Shown here one piece after another: positions 12,958-18,747 of a stretch of DNA of 27,817 bases. The first letter of the stretch is position 1, and the number at the start of each line of letters is the position of its first letter. Under the pieces are notes generated by a model. That model ran no database searches, was not told the DNA's origin, and worked only from the letters and a program-made list of their open reading frames with translations. Position numbers and translations under genes: made by a program. The stretch is taken from positions 1 through 27,817 of the IMG/VR virus record IMGVR_UViG_3300003690_000084; one strand, given 5' to 3'. The DNA is from a virus.

Positions 12958-14760
12958 TTAATATTCATCCTCTGAAGTGCCTGGCTTCCCATAAGGAATT
13001 GGCTTCTGGAAGGCATCATCTGCACTAGTAGTACCAAAGAAGGCAGCAAGAACATAATGCCCAGTAGAAAATTCTATTTCAGCTTCTGGATCAGAAACAA
13101 GAATACCTTCTGGAAGAGTCACACCACCAGTAGATGGTTGTACTGGGAAATCTGTACCACCAATTCTAAATCCATCATATGATGTATTATATTCACTTCT
13201 GGCCATTAAGTGACCAAGACCCGAAATGTTACCATCTACAACAGTAATTGGATTATCTCCAATATTAGCCCCAACCTTAGCTAGACCGGAACCAATATCG
13301 AGACTGTCAAATGTTGCCCCGCAATCAAAAATAAGAGTATTATTTGTCTTTGAACCAGCAATCATATTTTCATCATTAAAAGCCTTCATATTTACGTCTG
13401 GATAAGACCTCATAGTCGTATCACCTGATCTTCTTGTAAGTTCAACACGACCCTGAAAGTTTTCACCCAATACGTGTGGTTGTTCTGGATAAACATCAAG
13501 AGTTGTAATATTTCCTACTATTTGAACAAGTCCCTTTCTAAATGCACGCACAATTACTGTAGGAATTCCACCACTTGATCTAATATAAGTAACCGGCCTA
13601 TTTGCTGAACCTTCTATGCCATCTGCATTTAAAGGCATATAAGTTCCACCAGCATGAACAATAGAATTACTTATAACAGTATCTAATAGATAAGTTGAGG
13701 TTGGGTCAGAAGGACCAAAGACTTGATTTAATCTTCTTCTCTGGATAAATTGTTCAATAGATCCACGCTTATAATTAAATGCGCCCGAACTTGAGATCTC
13801 ACATCGTTTACATATACTGTCTACTAAAGATAACTCGGTGGTTTCACGGTGATAAATATTATTTGTCAGAATTCTTAAACAATTCTCTCGTGTTACTCCG
13901 TCCCCACCAATAAAAAATCCTGTGTTACCAACTGAAATACCAGCAGTAACACTAGTACCAGTATTACCAGTTCCAACACTTCCAGTTATTAATGTTCCTG
14001 TAATTTCTGTATTACCACCACCACCACCTTTATTTTGAGTCAAAGTTAGACCAGTTGCCCCTTGACCTCCATATTCAATTTGCATTCTCAAAAGACCAGC
14101 AGTAATTGCTGAAGAAATGGCAAGTTGAACAGATCGTGTTGCCCATGTATTTCCATATATGTACTTTGTTCCTATTGTATTTTCATTAGATCCAGCATAA
14201 CTAATTCCTGCACTCACACCAAATATCACAGCACTTCCGTCATTATGAACAAGCTGTAAAGATCCTTGTGTATTACCAGACAATCCTGTCAGACCACTAA
14301 TAACAGTCGAAGCAGAATTTCCAGCCCAATAATTACCAAAGGTAGAACCAAAGGTATTACCTACTTTCATGTAATAAGGACCGTTACCATAACTAGCAAA
14401 TATGGTAAATGCAATAAGATTTCCTGTGCCGCTAGCATCACTATTATACCATGGTCCGGTCGCTGCACCTCCTGATGCAGCAGAAATACCACCGAATAAA
14501 AGTTCATTTGTTGGATAATCACCAGACAACCCTACTGCGGGATTATGAGACAACTGATAGAGGTTTACACTGTCTCCAGTCTCCGGCGTTCGCGTGGCAT
14601 CTTCATACACATAACCATAACTAGAGCCTACTGCTTCATTATTCTTGATAAACCAATTTCCAGTTCGTCCCCAATCATAGGATTCAATGGGTCTTTCATA
14701 AAACCCCATACTTTGGCCTTGTGGTATGTTTTTATTTCCTGCCCAAAAAAAATATGCCAT
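12958..14760 (-). CDS. Large Gly/Thr-rich virion structural protein
   Basis: A 600-aa protein with the composition of phage fibre or decoration proteins. It opens with AYFFWAGNKNIPQGQSMGFY and has long Gly/Ser/Thr-rich stretches in the middle (a run of five glycines in NKGGGGGNTEITG; TGSVGTGNTGTSVTAGISVG). Residues after about 300 form short beta repeats resembling a right-handed beta helix (TELSLVDSICKRCEI, LLDTVISNSIVHAGGTYMPL). A true late promoter (TATAAATA) lies 37 nt upstream of the ATG at 14760, so it is expressed late and by itself. The terminator pair further upstream separates it from the tmRNA unit. Whether it is fibre, whisker or head decoration cannot be told. Confidence 0.6.
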   Translation of the reverse strand: MAYFFWAGNKNIPQGQSMGFYERPIESYDWGRTGNWFIKNNEAVGSSYGYVYEDATRTPETGDSVNLYQLSHNPAVGLSGDYPTNELLFGGISAASGGAATGPWYNSDASGTGNLIAFTIFASYGNGPYYMKVGNTFGSTFGNYWAGNSASTVISGLTGLSGNTQGSLQLVHNDGSAVIFGVSAGISYAGSNENTIGTKYIYGNTWATRSVQLAISSAITAGLLRMQIEYGGQGATGLTLTQNKGGGGGNTEITGTLITGSVGTGNTGTSVTAGISVGNTGFFIGGDGVTRENCLRILTNNIYHRETTELSLVDSICKRCEISSSGAFNYKRGSIEQFIQRRRLNQVFGPSDPTSTYLLDTVISNSIVHAGGTYMPLNADGIEGSANRPVTYIRSSGGIPTVIVRAFRKGLVQIVGNITTLDVYPEQPHVLGENFQGRVELTRRSGDTTMRSYPDVNMKAFNDENMIAGSKTNNTLIFDCGATFDSLDIGSGLAKVGANIGDNPITVVDGNISGLGHLMARSEYNTSYDGFRIGGTDFPVQPSTGGVTLPEGILVSDPEAEIEFSTGHYVLAAFFGTTSADDAFQKPIPYGKPGTSEDEY

Positions 14761-14796
14761 AGCGGATATTCCTCATTAGAAGATGTCTGTCTTGAA

Positions 14797-14804
14797 TATT
14801 TATA
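14797..14804 (-). promoter_or_regulatory. T4-type late promoter
   Basis: A perfect TATAAATA on the minus strand, 37 nt upstream of the large structural gene at 14760. T4-like late promoters consist of this box alone and need gp55, gp33 and gp45. A gp33 homologue is present in this window. Confidence 0.75.
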
Positions 14805-14810
14805 AATTAT

Positions 14811-14849
14811 ATCAAGTTAAAAATGATAACTCTCCCGAAGGAGAGTTAT
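14811..14849 (-). terminator. Rho-independent terminator with UUCG loop
   Basis: On the minus strand GATAACTCTCC (14849-14839), TTCG, then GGAGAGTTATC (14834-14824) form a perfect 11-bp stem with a C(UUCG)G tetraloop, followed by ATTTTTAAC. It lies upstream of the late promoter and isolates the structural gene from the tmRNA transcript. Confidence 0.85.
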
Positions 14850-14910
14850 CACTCATGTATTTAATTGTCACTTTATATAGACGAAATGCTTTTGTTAAAA
14901 TAGGTAAAAT

Positions 14911-14937
14911 AAAAAAAGAGCTGGTATTTCTACCAGC
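14911..14937 (-). terminator. Rho-independent terminator
   Basis: On the minus strand GCTGGTA (14937-14931), GAAA, TACCAGC (14926-14920), then TCTTTTTTT. This is a 7-bp stem with a GAAA loop and a strong U-tract. It is the first of two terminators closing the transcript that carries the HTH gene, zinc-ribbon gene and tmRNA. Confidence 0.88.
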
Positions 14938-15188
14938 CCTTCTTCATTCAATGGAACTCAGGGTTATTGTTATTACCTGAACCTTTCGGGGTGACCGTAC
15001 AATTTCTTTGTAGTGTACCCTAATTAGACTACTCCATATATCCCGCTAAGGATTATCTCTCAAGCACTTGCTCGTTGAAACAGGTCGCTAAACCATCCGT
15101 CGTCTGCACTATACCCAATCACGGGGTATTATTATGCGAGTCCCAGAAAGAGATGATCCATCTCTTTCCCTTTTTCTTCACTTGTCAA
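14938..15188 (-). other. Gene-free structured stretch 3' of tmRNA; possible ncRNA
   Basis: About 250 nt with no convincing gene, between the tmRNA 3' end and its terminator. The minus strand has a chain of possible hairpins. GAAAGAGAT/ATCTCTTTC (9 bp) comes right after the tmRNA. It is followed by TACCC/GGGTA, ATCC/GGAT, GTACA/TGTAC, and TTCAGG pairing with CCTGAG near the terminator. A 20-codon GTG frame (VIGYSADDGWFSDLFQRASA) exists but has no ribosome binding site. It could be a structured 3' tail trimmed from pre-tmRNA, or a separate small RNA. I do not recognise an RNA family. Confidence 0.4.
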
Positions 15189-15527
15189 TGGAGTCGGGGG
15201 GATTCGAACCCCCGTCCTGACTCATCTTTGTATAGTATACTACATGTTTAGTCTCTTGTCAAGACTCTTTCAGAAAAAAGAGACATTTTCTGGAAGAGTT
15301 TTGATGAGTTAATTTCGGTCTTGTTACCCATCAATCACTTCGACCTATCCGAAAATCCACACGCACCCTTCATCGGAGTCAAGAGATTGTGTTCGCGCCA
15401 TTAATTAGGCAGCGAGAGCGTAACTGTTATCGGCAGTTATCATTTGGGCGGCTTTTTACGAGGCCAACCGACCAACCTCGACATGCAACTATTACTCCAA
15501 CTAAACCAGTCGATACCATTCGACCCC
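15189..15527 (-). ncRNA. ssrA: Transfer-messenger RNA (tmRNA), one-piece
   Basis: A complete 339-nt tmRNA. The 5' end GGGGTCG pairs with the 3' end CGACTCC (including the G-U pair at position 3 that is typical of tmRNA), and discriminator A follows. CCA is not encoded. The T-arm is GGGGG-TTCGAAT-CCCCC, and the conserved GACTAAACATGTAG precedes the tRNA-like domain. The first pseudoknot region (GCATGTCGAGG, GGTTGGCCTCGTAAAAAGCC) closely follows E. coli tmRNA. The resume codon GCC is at 15434-15432. The tag frame reads ADNSYALAA and ends with TAA at 15407-15405, giving a YALAA degradation signal. tmRNA with SmpB frees stalled ribosomes and marks the unfinished protein for ClpXP. It begins 1 nt after the zinc-ribbon gene's stop, so it is processed from a mRNA. 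No smpB is visible here. Confidence 0.96.
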
Positions 15528-15528
15528 G

Positions 15529-15675
15529 TTAATCTTCAATATGGTCCATACCATGGGCTTCTTGATAGGAGCACTGTCTACAAATAACAATTTCCCAGTT
15601 AGCGTCTTCTGGAACATCTTCCAATGATTCTATTGGACCACACAATGTACAGAACTTATATATCTTCGTTTCCAT
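15529..15675 (-). CDS. Small zinc-ribbon-like protein next to tmRNA
   Basis: A 48-aa protein started at the ATG at 15675 (weak GGGA 5 nt upstream). It has two CxxC knuckles: C9-TL-C12 and C32-RQ-C35, about 20 residues apart, in a context (IYKFCTLCGP ... IVICRQCSYQEAHG) typical of a small zinc ribbon. The C-terminus is acidic (MDHIED). A longer frame from GTG (15786) exists, but its start has no ribosome binding site and the extra region is occupied by strong hairpins, so I prefer the short form. It lies between the HTH gene and tmRNA, ending 1 nt before the mature tmRNA 5' end. Its partner is unknown; a nucleic-acid- or ribosome-related role is possible. Confidence 0.55.
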   Translation of the reverse strand: METKIYKFCTLCGPIESLEDVPEDANWEIVICRQCSYQEAHGMDHIED

Positions 15676-15752
15676 AAAAATCCCATAAAAAAAGAAAGCA
15701 TGGTGCTGGGCAGACGCTTCCCAGTAATTACCCACCACACTTCCTTCAAATT

Positions 15753-15780
15753 CTTGACAAGGATTTGACTCCTTGTCAAG
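15753..15780. repeat. Perfect 10-bp inverted repeat (leader hairpin)
   Basis: CTTGACAAGG (15753-15762) and CCTTGTCAAG (15771-15780) flank an 8-nt loop. It lies in the 127-nt leader between the HTH gene and the zinc-ribbon start. Two more possible hairpins are in the same leader: GCTCTC/GAGAGC (15790-15811) at the HTH stop and CTGGG/CCCAG around 15707-15725. There is no U-tract, so it is more likely an RNA control or processing element than a terminator. Its arms also contain TTGACA, so a DNA operator is an alternative. Confidence 0.55.
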
Positions 15781-15802
15781 TTTCACAAGGCTCTCTTATA
15801 TA

Positions 15803-16069
15803 TCAGAGAGCGTAACGAATACCCATGGGATCAAAACCGTAGGTTCGGTCACCCGGATGGACATCCTCCATGTAATAACGACTCTTGCCACTGGTAGTCT
15901 CTTCCAAGACGATTTCCCAATTGCCATATGCTTCAACAAGATCACGAATATCGCTGATCGTTGCTCGAAGATTCGCAACACCAAAACGGCTGCACGCTTC
16001 TGCCTCTGTGAGGCCCTTACCAGACGCGAGATAATTAATGACTCGCCTCTTCTTTGTCATGTTGGGCAT
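15803..16069 (-). CDS. HTH DNA-binding protein (winged-helix-like)
   Basis: An 88-aa protein. Residues 5-45 (KKRRVINYLASGKGLTEAEA, CSRFGVANLRATISDIRD) have the form of a phage helix-turn-helix domain: a basic helix, then 'GLTEAEACSRFGV' as helix-turn and 'NLRATISDIRDL' as recognition helix. The wing-like end is beta-rich (SRYYMEDVHPGDRTYGF). It is probably a repressor or transcription modulator. The ATG at 16069 has AAAGGAG at 5-nt spacing. A consensus sigma70 promoter lies 87 nt upstream. It is the first gene of the transcript with the zinc-ribbon gene and tmRNA, so it may regulate that unit. Confidence 0.65.
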   Translation of the reverse strand: MPNMTKKRRVINYLASGKGLTEAEACSRFGVANLRATISDIRDLVEAYGNWEIVLEETTSGKSRYYMEDVHPGDRTYGFDPMGIRYAL

Positions 16070-16155
16070 TCCAACTCCTTTAATATACTGGTGCTTTTCA
16101 CTTTCAAAGTCGGGGAAATCGTAGCACCAACACGACTATCGACTTAACTCTGTAT

Positions 16156-16183
16156 ATTATACGTTATATTTGATATTTGTCAA
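16156..16183 (-). promoter_or_regulatory. Consensus sigma70 promoter of the tmRNA transcript
   Basis: TTGACA (16183-16178), a 16-nt spacer, TATAAT (16161-16156) on the minus strand: both boxes match consensus. It gives an approximately 80-nt leader for the HTH gene. A 7-bp stem (TGGTGCT/AGCACCA, 16089-16095 and 16123-16129) can form within that leader. It would make the HTH, zinc-ribbon and tmRNA unit available early, using host polymerase. Confidence 0.82.
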
Positions 16184-16203
16184 CATCTTTTAGGAGATTT
16201 TAA

Positions 16204-16275
16204 CTGGAGAGGTGAGATTCGAACTCACGACCGGTCGGTTAACAGCCGACAGCTCTACCACTGAGCTACACTCCA
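16204..16275 (-). tRNA. tRNA-Asn(GUU)
   Basis: A 72-nt cloverleaf: acceptor TGGAGTG/CTCTCCA (one T-T mismatch), D-arm GCTC...GAGC, anticodon stem GTCGG/CCGAC with loop CTGTTAA (anticodon GUU), and T-arm GTGAG-TTCGAAT-CTCAC. CCA is not encoded. It lies 3 nt from tRNA-Lys, so the pair is processed from one transcript. Confidence 0.93.
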
Positions 16276-16278
16276 CAA

Positions 16279-16351
16279 TACCCCCGACAGGACTCGAACC
16301 TGTGACCAATCGGTTAAAAGCCGATTGCTCTACCAACTGAGCTACGGAGGC
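16279..16351 (-). tRNA. tRNA-Lys(UUU)
   Basis: A 73-nt cloverleaf: acceptor GCCTCCG/CGGGGGT, D-arm GCTC...GAGC, anticodon loop CTTTTAA (anticodon UUU), T-arm ACAGG-TTCGAGT-CCTGT. CCA is not encoded. AAA is a very frequent codon in the AT-rich genes of this genome. Confidence 0.95.
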
Positions 16352-16356
16352 AGTTA

Positions 16357-16842
16357 TTAAATAAACAATTCTTCAAGAGATGGACAATTATCCATTACTT
16401 TGGTAAGTTCTGGATTAATCGGATGCTCTACAGAAGCAACAGTGTTTATATTTAATCTACCAAAATTTTTATATACTTCCAATGGATAATATAATATTTT
16501 TTCAGCAATTTTATTTGAATCTGGTGAGGCAGGTAGAACACCAACAAGATAATCAACATTATAGTCAGCATATCTCATACCACTAGAATAAGTGTGTAGC
16601 CATTCTCTTTTTCTTGGCAGAATATGATCTTTTTGTCCGCCAGGAGTTACAAGAGTCTTTATTTGATAAGTAATGCTTCTCTTTTGAACAGGATCGAAAG
16701 TCATTAAATCAACCAAGGTTCTTTTGTTTAAATGAAAAAATGGTTCCCATCCTTTTTTCATAAGATCTAACACTACAGCAAATTCTCCTGTATCTCCGAA
16801 ATAACTAGACAATTTTTTCTTATTAATTTCAATAGTACTCAC
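16357..16842 (-). CDS. PD-(D/E)XK-like nuclease family protein
   Basis: A 161-aa protein. The N-terminal half fits a small PD-(D/E)XK nuclease core: E20 in GDTGEFAVVLDLMKKGWEPF, D45 in RTLVDLMTF, and Q60-x-K62 in ITYQIKTL, where Q replaces the first acidic residue of the ExK motif. Relatives include restriction-like and Holliday-junction-type proteins. Whether it cuts DNA is unknown. The C-terminal half (DYNVDYLVGVLPASPDSNK, YYPLEVYKNFG) matches the end of such 'group I intron endonuclease-like' families. It lies just upstream of the tRNA-Lys/Asn pair (5-nt gap), so the tRNAs may be released from its mRNA. Confidence 0.55.
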   Translation of the reverse strand: MSTIEINKKKLSSYFGDTGEFAVVLDLMKKGWEPFFHLNKRTLVDLMTFDPVQKRSITYQIKTLVTPGGQKDHILPRKREWLHTYSSGMRYADYNVDYLVGVLPASPDSNKIAEKILYYPLEVYKNFGRLNINTVASVEHPINPELTKVMDNCPSLEELFI

Positions 16843-16867
16843 AAATACATTCCTTTTAATAACTAAG

Positions 16868-17044
16868 TCATTGACCGATCTTTAAACCAACCCAAATTCC
16901 AACAAGTCCTCCAATTAAACCTAAAATAAGTGAGGAAAATGAAAAAAGTCCCGCTCCCCACAAAAGAGGAACATAACTACCAATTGTGGAACCAAATAAT
17001 AGTCCCAACCAAATAAATTTCGATTCTATATTTTCAAATGTCAT
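16868..17044 (-). CDS. Small two-span membrane protein
   Basis: A 58-aa protein started at the ATG at 17044 (GGAG 6 nt upstream). Two hydrophobic helices are separated by a short polar turn: FIWLGLLFGSTIGSYVPLLW and FSFSSLILGLIGGLVGIWVG. The second is glycine-zipper-like (GLIGGLVGIWVG). A short cationic C-terminus follows (LKIGQ). Size and topology would suit a holin or another inner-membrane phage protein, but no lysis gene is nearby to support that. Confidence 0.55.
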   Translation of the reverse strand: MTFENIESKFIWLGLLFGSTIGSYVPLLWGAGLFSFSSLILGLIGGLVGIWVGLKIGQ

Positions 17045-17060
17045 AATAATCTCCAATAAA

Positions 17061-17133
17061 TGAGCCGAGCGGGATTTGAACCCACGAAAACACCGTTATA
17101 AGCGGTGCCGCTAATGCCGTCCGCTTCCGGCCC
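17061..17133 (-). tRNA. tRNA-Ile(UAU)
   Basis: A 73-nt candidate: acceptor GGGCCGG/TCGGCTC with two G-U pairs, anticodon stem CACCG/CGGTG with loop CTTATAA (anticodon UAU), and T-arm GTGGG-TTCAAAT-CCCGC. The D-stem is weak (2 clear pairs). UAU reads AUA directly; most bacteria instead read AUA with a modified CAU anticodon. CCA is not encoded. Confidence 0.8.
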
Positions 17134-17139
17134 GTGTTT

Positions 17140-17304
17140 TTACGACTTCTTTATTACTTTTGCTATTTTAGCACGTTGTTTCTTTGCACGCAACTTAAAT
17201 TTATCAAGATAAGCAAGTTGTTCCTCGGGAGTCTTGTTTTGCCATGCAGAATTACGTGTTTCTGCCTCACGCCTCTTAATTTCTTTCTTTTCTTTCTTTT
17301 TCAC
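17140..17304 (-). CDS. Small Lys/Glu-rich protein
   Basis: A 54-aa frame from GTG (17304) to TAA, immediately upstream of tRNA-Ile. It begins with a lysine/glutamate run (KKKEKKEIKRREAETRNSAW) and continues QNKTPEEQLAYLDKF, then a basic helix (KLRAKKQRAKIAKVIKKS). The 'TPEEQLAYLD' piece recurs in small T4-like phage proteins of unknown role. GGAGGA lies 11 nt upstream, inside the end of the previous gene, and the two frames nearly touch, so it is probably coupled. Confidence 0.6.
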   Translation of the reverse strand: MKKKEKKEIKRREAETRNSAWQNKTPEEQLAYLDKFKLRAKKQRAKIAKVIKKS

Positions 17305-17308
17305 CTTT

Positions 17309-17572
17309 TCACTTGTCCTCCAAAGACAAATTTATACGACATTTCTTGTTTGTGACATGACCATTCTCAGTTTTTTGCAAATAATTGGACTTTTGACGAT
17401 CTTTATCATTTCCAAGACGATAATTCATTTTTTCAACTCCGCTAGCAAAACTCAAAATACGAGTTTTAGCGTCTTTATCTTCAAAACACCATCTTATGAT
17501 ATTTTTTGCCATTCTAGATGCTTCTTCTTCATCATTTCCAAGAGGAATGTCAATATGAAGTCTAAATTGCAT
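17309..17572 (-). CDS. Unknown conserved-type small phage protein
   Basis: An 87-aa protein starting MQFRLHIDIPLGNDEEEASR, with a helix 'EASRMAKNIIRWCFEDKDA' and a lysine-rich C-terminal half. It resembles small proteins found in T4-like phages, but I cannot assign a role. It starts 2 nt after the stop of the WYL_2-like gene and is followed 4 nt later by the Lys/Glu-rich gene, all in one operon. Confidence 0.55.
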   Translation of the reverse strand: MQFRLHIDIPLGNDEEEASRMAKNIIRWCFEDKDAKTRILSFASGVEKMNYRLGNDKDRQKSNYLQKTENGHVTNKKCRINLSLEDK

Positions 17573-17574
17573 GA

Positions 17575-17862
17575 TTATTCCTTAATTGCTTCAAAAACTC
17601 GAATATAATTGATATCAAAACTTCTCCAAGCACCATTATCCACATCCCAAACTTGCACAACAGTAGATTGTGTACCTTTTGAGGTGTATGGTCGATAACG
17701 ATCATAATTACCTAAACTTTTATATGCTCCCTGAGGCATATGTTGCGGATCAAGAGTACAATTCATCTCTCGAATCTGTCCTGTTGTCTTTTTCTTAAAG
17801 ACAACATGATATAAATGAGTAGAAAGTCTTAATACAGCATCACGGCGTGTAAGCGGGTTCAT
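17575..17862 (-). CDS. WYL_2/Sm-like SH3-barrel protein
   Basis: A 95-aa protein. The layout VVFKKKTTGQIREMNCTLDP, QHMPQGAYKSL, then QSTVVQVWDVDNGAWRSFD and INYIRVF matches the phage/bacterial WYL_2 family (Sm-like SH3 beta-barrel, PF10902 type). In that family 'F.KK.G..R.M..TL.P...P' is followed by 'V.VWD...G.WRSF....I'. WYL-type barrels can bind ligands or nucleic acid; function here is unknown. It overlaps the upstream gene by 23 nt, so it is coupled. Confidence 0.65.
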   Translation of the reverse strand: MNPLTRRDAVLRLSTHLYHVVFKKKTTGQIREMNCTLDPQHMPQGAYKSLGNYDRYRPYTSKGTQSTVVQVWDVDNGAWRSFDINYIRVFEAIKE

Positions 17863-18193
17863 TTTCTTCTCCTCTACGCATTACCCATGTAAGAATTCCA
17901 ACCAATTCTTCAGGAGAAACATAACTTTTTCTCTTTTCTCCACTAGAACGGAATGGAATAAATTTTTGGTTGGGTGTAATTACTGCTACTTCTGCACTTT
18001 TCACTTGTTCATCAATATTTGAGGGTGTAATCATATCATTTTCCTCTAAATTTTTGACTGAACATAAGGAATTTGGACCAAATTGTACAGAAACGGTATA
18101 TCCATTGTTAAATGTGATATGAAATCCACGATGCTGTATACTATGGGTGCTTGTTGTAAGATTAAAACCAGAATTTTTTGCTAAATCGTCCAT
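17840..18193 (-). CDS. Unknown phage protein
   Basis: A 117-aa protein with an N-terminal beta-rich segment (IQHRGFHITFNNGYTVSVQF, GPNSLCSVKN), a flexible middle, and a helical C-terminal part (YVSPEELVGILTWVMRRGEE). The 'F.NGYTVSVQFGP..LCS' segment resembles a small conserved phage family of unknown function. It starts 3 nt after the stop of the 47-aa membrane protein. A TATAAATA on minus (18259-18252) is 59 nt upstream and could be a late promoter for this gene. Confidence 0.5.
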   Translation of the reverse strand: MDDLAKNSGFNLTTSTHSIQHRGFHITFNNGYTVSVQFGPNSLCSVKNLEENDMITPSNIDEQVKSAEVAVITPNQKFIPFRSSGEKRKSYVSPEELVGILTWVMRRGEENEPAYTP

Positions 18194-18195
18194 AA

Positions 18196-18339
18196 TTAAG
18201 TCAAAAGTAAAAGACCAAGTATAAAAATAGAAAAAATGACCAACAAAATAGTATTTATAGCTTCTAAAAGTGATAAATCGGGGAATTTTTCCCCAATTTT
18301 TAAAACTATACGCCTAAAGAGTGTTGGTTTTTTTAGCAT
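18196..18339 (-). CDS. 47-aa single-span membrane protein, leaderless
   Basis: A 47-aa protein from the ATG at 18339. A basic N-terminal part (MLKKPTLFRRIVLKIGEKFP) is followed by an acidic turn (DLSLLEAINT) and one transmembrane helix (ILLVIFSIFILGLLLLT) that ends the protein. A sigma70-type promoter is placed so that the ATG is at or next to the transcription start, with no ribosome binding site. Such basic-TM small proteins are often inner-membrane regulators (superinfection exclusion, lysis control). The role here is unknown. Confidence 0.6.
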   Translation of the reverse strand: MLKKPTLFRRIVLKIGEKFPDLSLLEAINTILLVIFSIFILGLLLLT

Positions 18340-18346
18340 TTGATTA

Positions 18347-18375
18347 ATTTTAACATAAAATTAGTTAAAAGTCAA
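18347..18375 (-). promoter_or_regulatory. Sigma70-type promoter adjacent to ATG
   Basis: TTGACT (18375-18370), a 17-nt spacer, TAAAAT (18352-18347), then 7 nt to the ATG at 18339. This is a minus-strand example of the leaderless arrangement seen repeatedly in the 24-27 kb region. Confidence 0.65.
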
Positions 18376-18381
18376 TAATTT

Positions 18382-18747
18382 TTACTTTTTGAGCGGGACT
18401 TTTTGGACCAGTTTCAGTCGAGCATCTTCACCTTTACGAATATAAGGCATCATACGCAATGTTATCTTTTCAATCGCGTTTTTTCTCTTATCTGCCATCT
18501 TCTCAATCTGTTCTCGTGCCGCAAAGGGAAGTTTTGTCCATGTTACACCTCCCATGTAACGCTTCATTATATGCTTTCTGGCCGCTTTTCGAGACTTTTT
18601 ATGTAATTCCTTCTCAGTTTTACGTCTCATACGCTTGCGCTGGCGGGTTACATTGCGAATACGTGCAGTACGGCGTGCAATAATAGACCTTTTCATGCGC
18701 TGATGTGCTGTAAGAGCTTCGTTAATGAATTCTTCGTATGTTTTCAT
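18382..18747 (-). CDS. Basic internal head protein with capsid-targeting leader
   Basis: A 121-aa, very Arg/Lys-rich protein. The first ten residues, MKTYEEFINE, are nearly the capsid-targeting sequence of T4 internal proteins (MKTYQEFIAE), cut by the gp21 prohead protease after a (L/I)-x-E. The predicted cut is after E10. The mature part (ALTAHQRMKRSIIARRTARI ... RRKTEKELHKKSRKAARKHI) is histone-like. It would be packaged with the DNA and possibly ejected at infection. The start codon is ATG; the gene overlaps the upstream one by 4 nt. Confidence 0.72.
   Translation of the reverse strand: MKTYEEFINEALTAHQRMKRSIIARRTARIRNVTRQRKRMRRKTEKELHKKSRKAARKHIMKRYMGGVTWTKLPFAAREQIEKMADKRKNAIEKITLRMMPYIRKGEDARLKLVQKVPLKK

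Noticed and set aside
15529-15786. Longer 85-aa form of the zinc-ribbon protein
   Set aside because: The GTG start has no ribosome binding site and the added part is taken up by strong hairpins; the ATG at 15675 is a better start.
18252-18259. TATAAATA on minus inside the 47-aa gene
   Set aside because: Perfect late box, but inside a coding region and with no evidence that the genes after it are late. Mentioned with the 117-aa gene only as a possibility.
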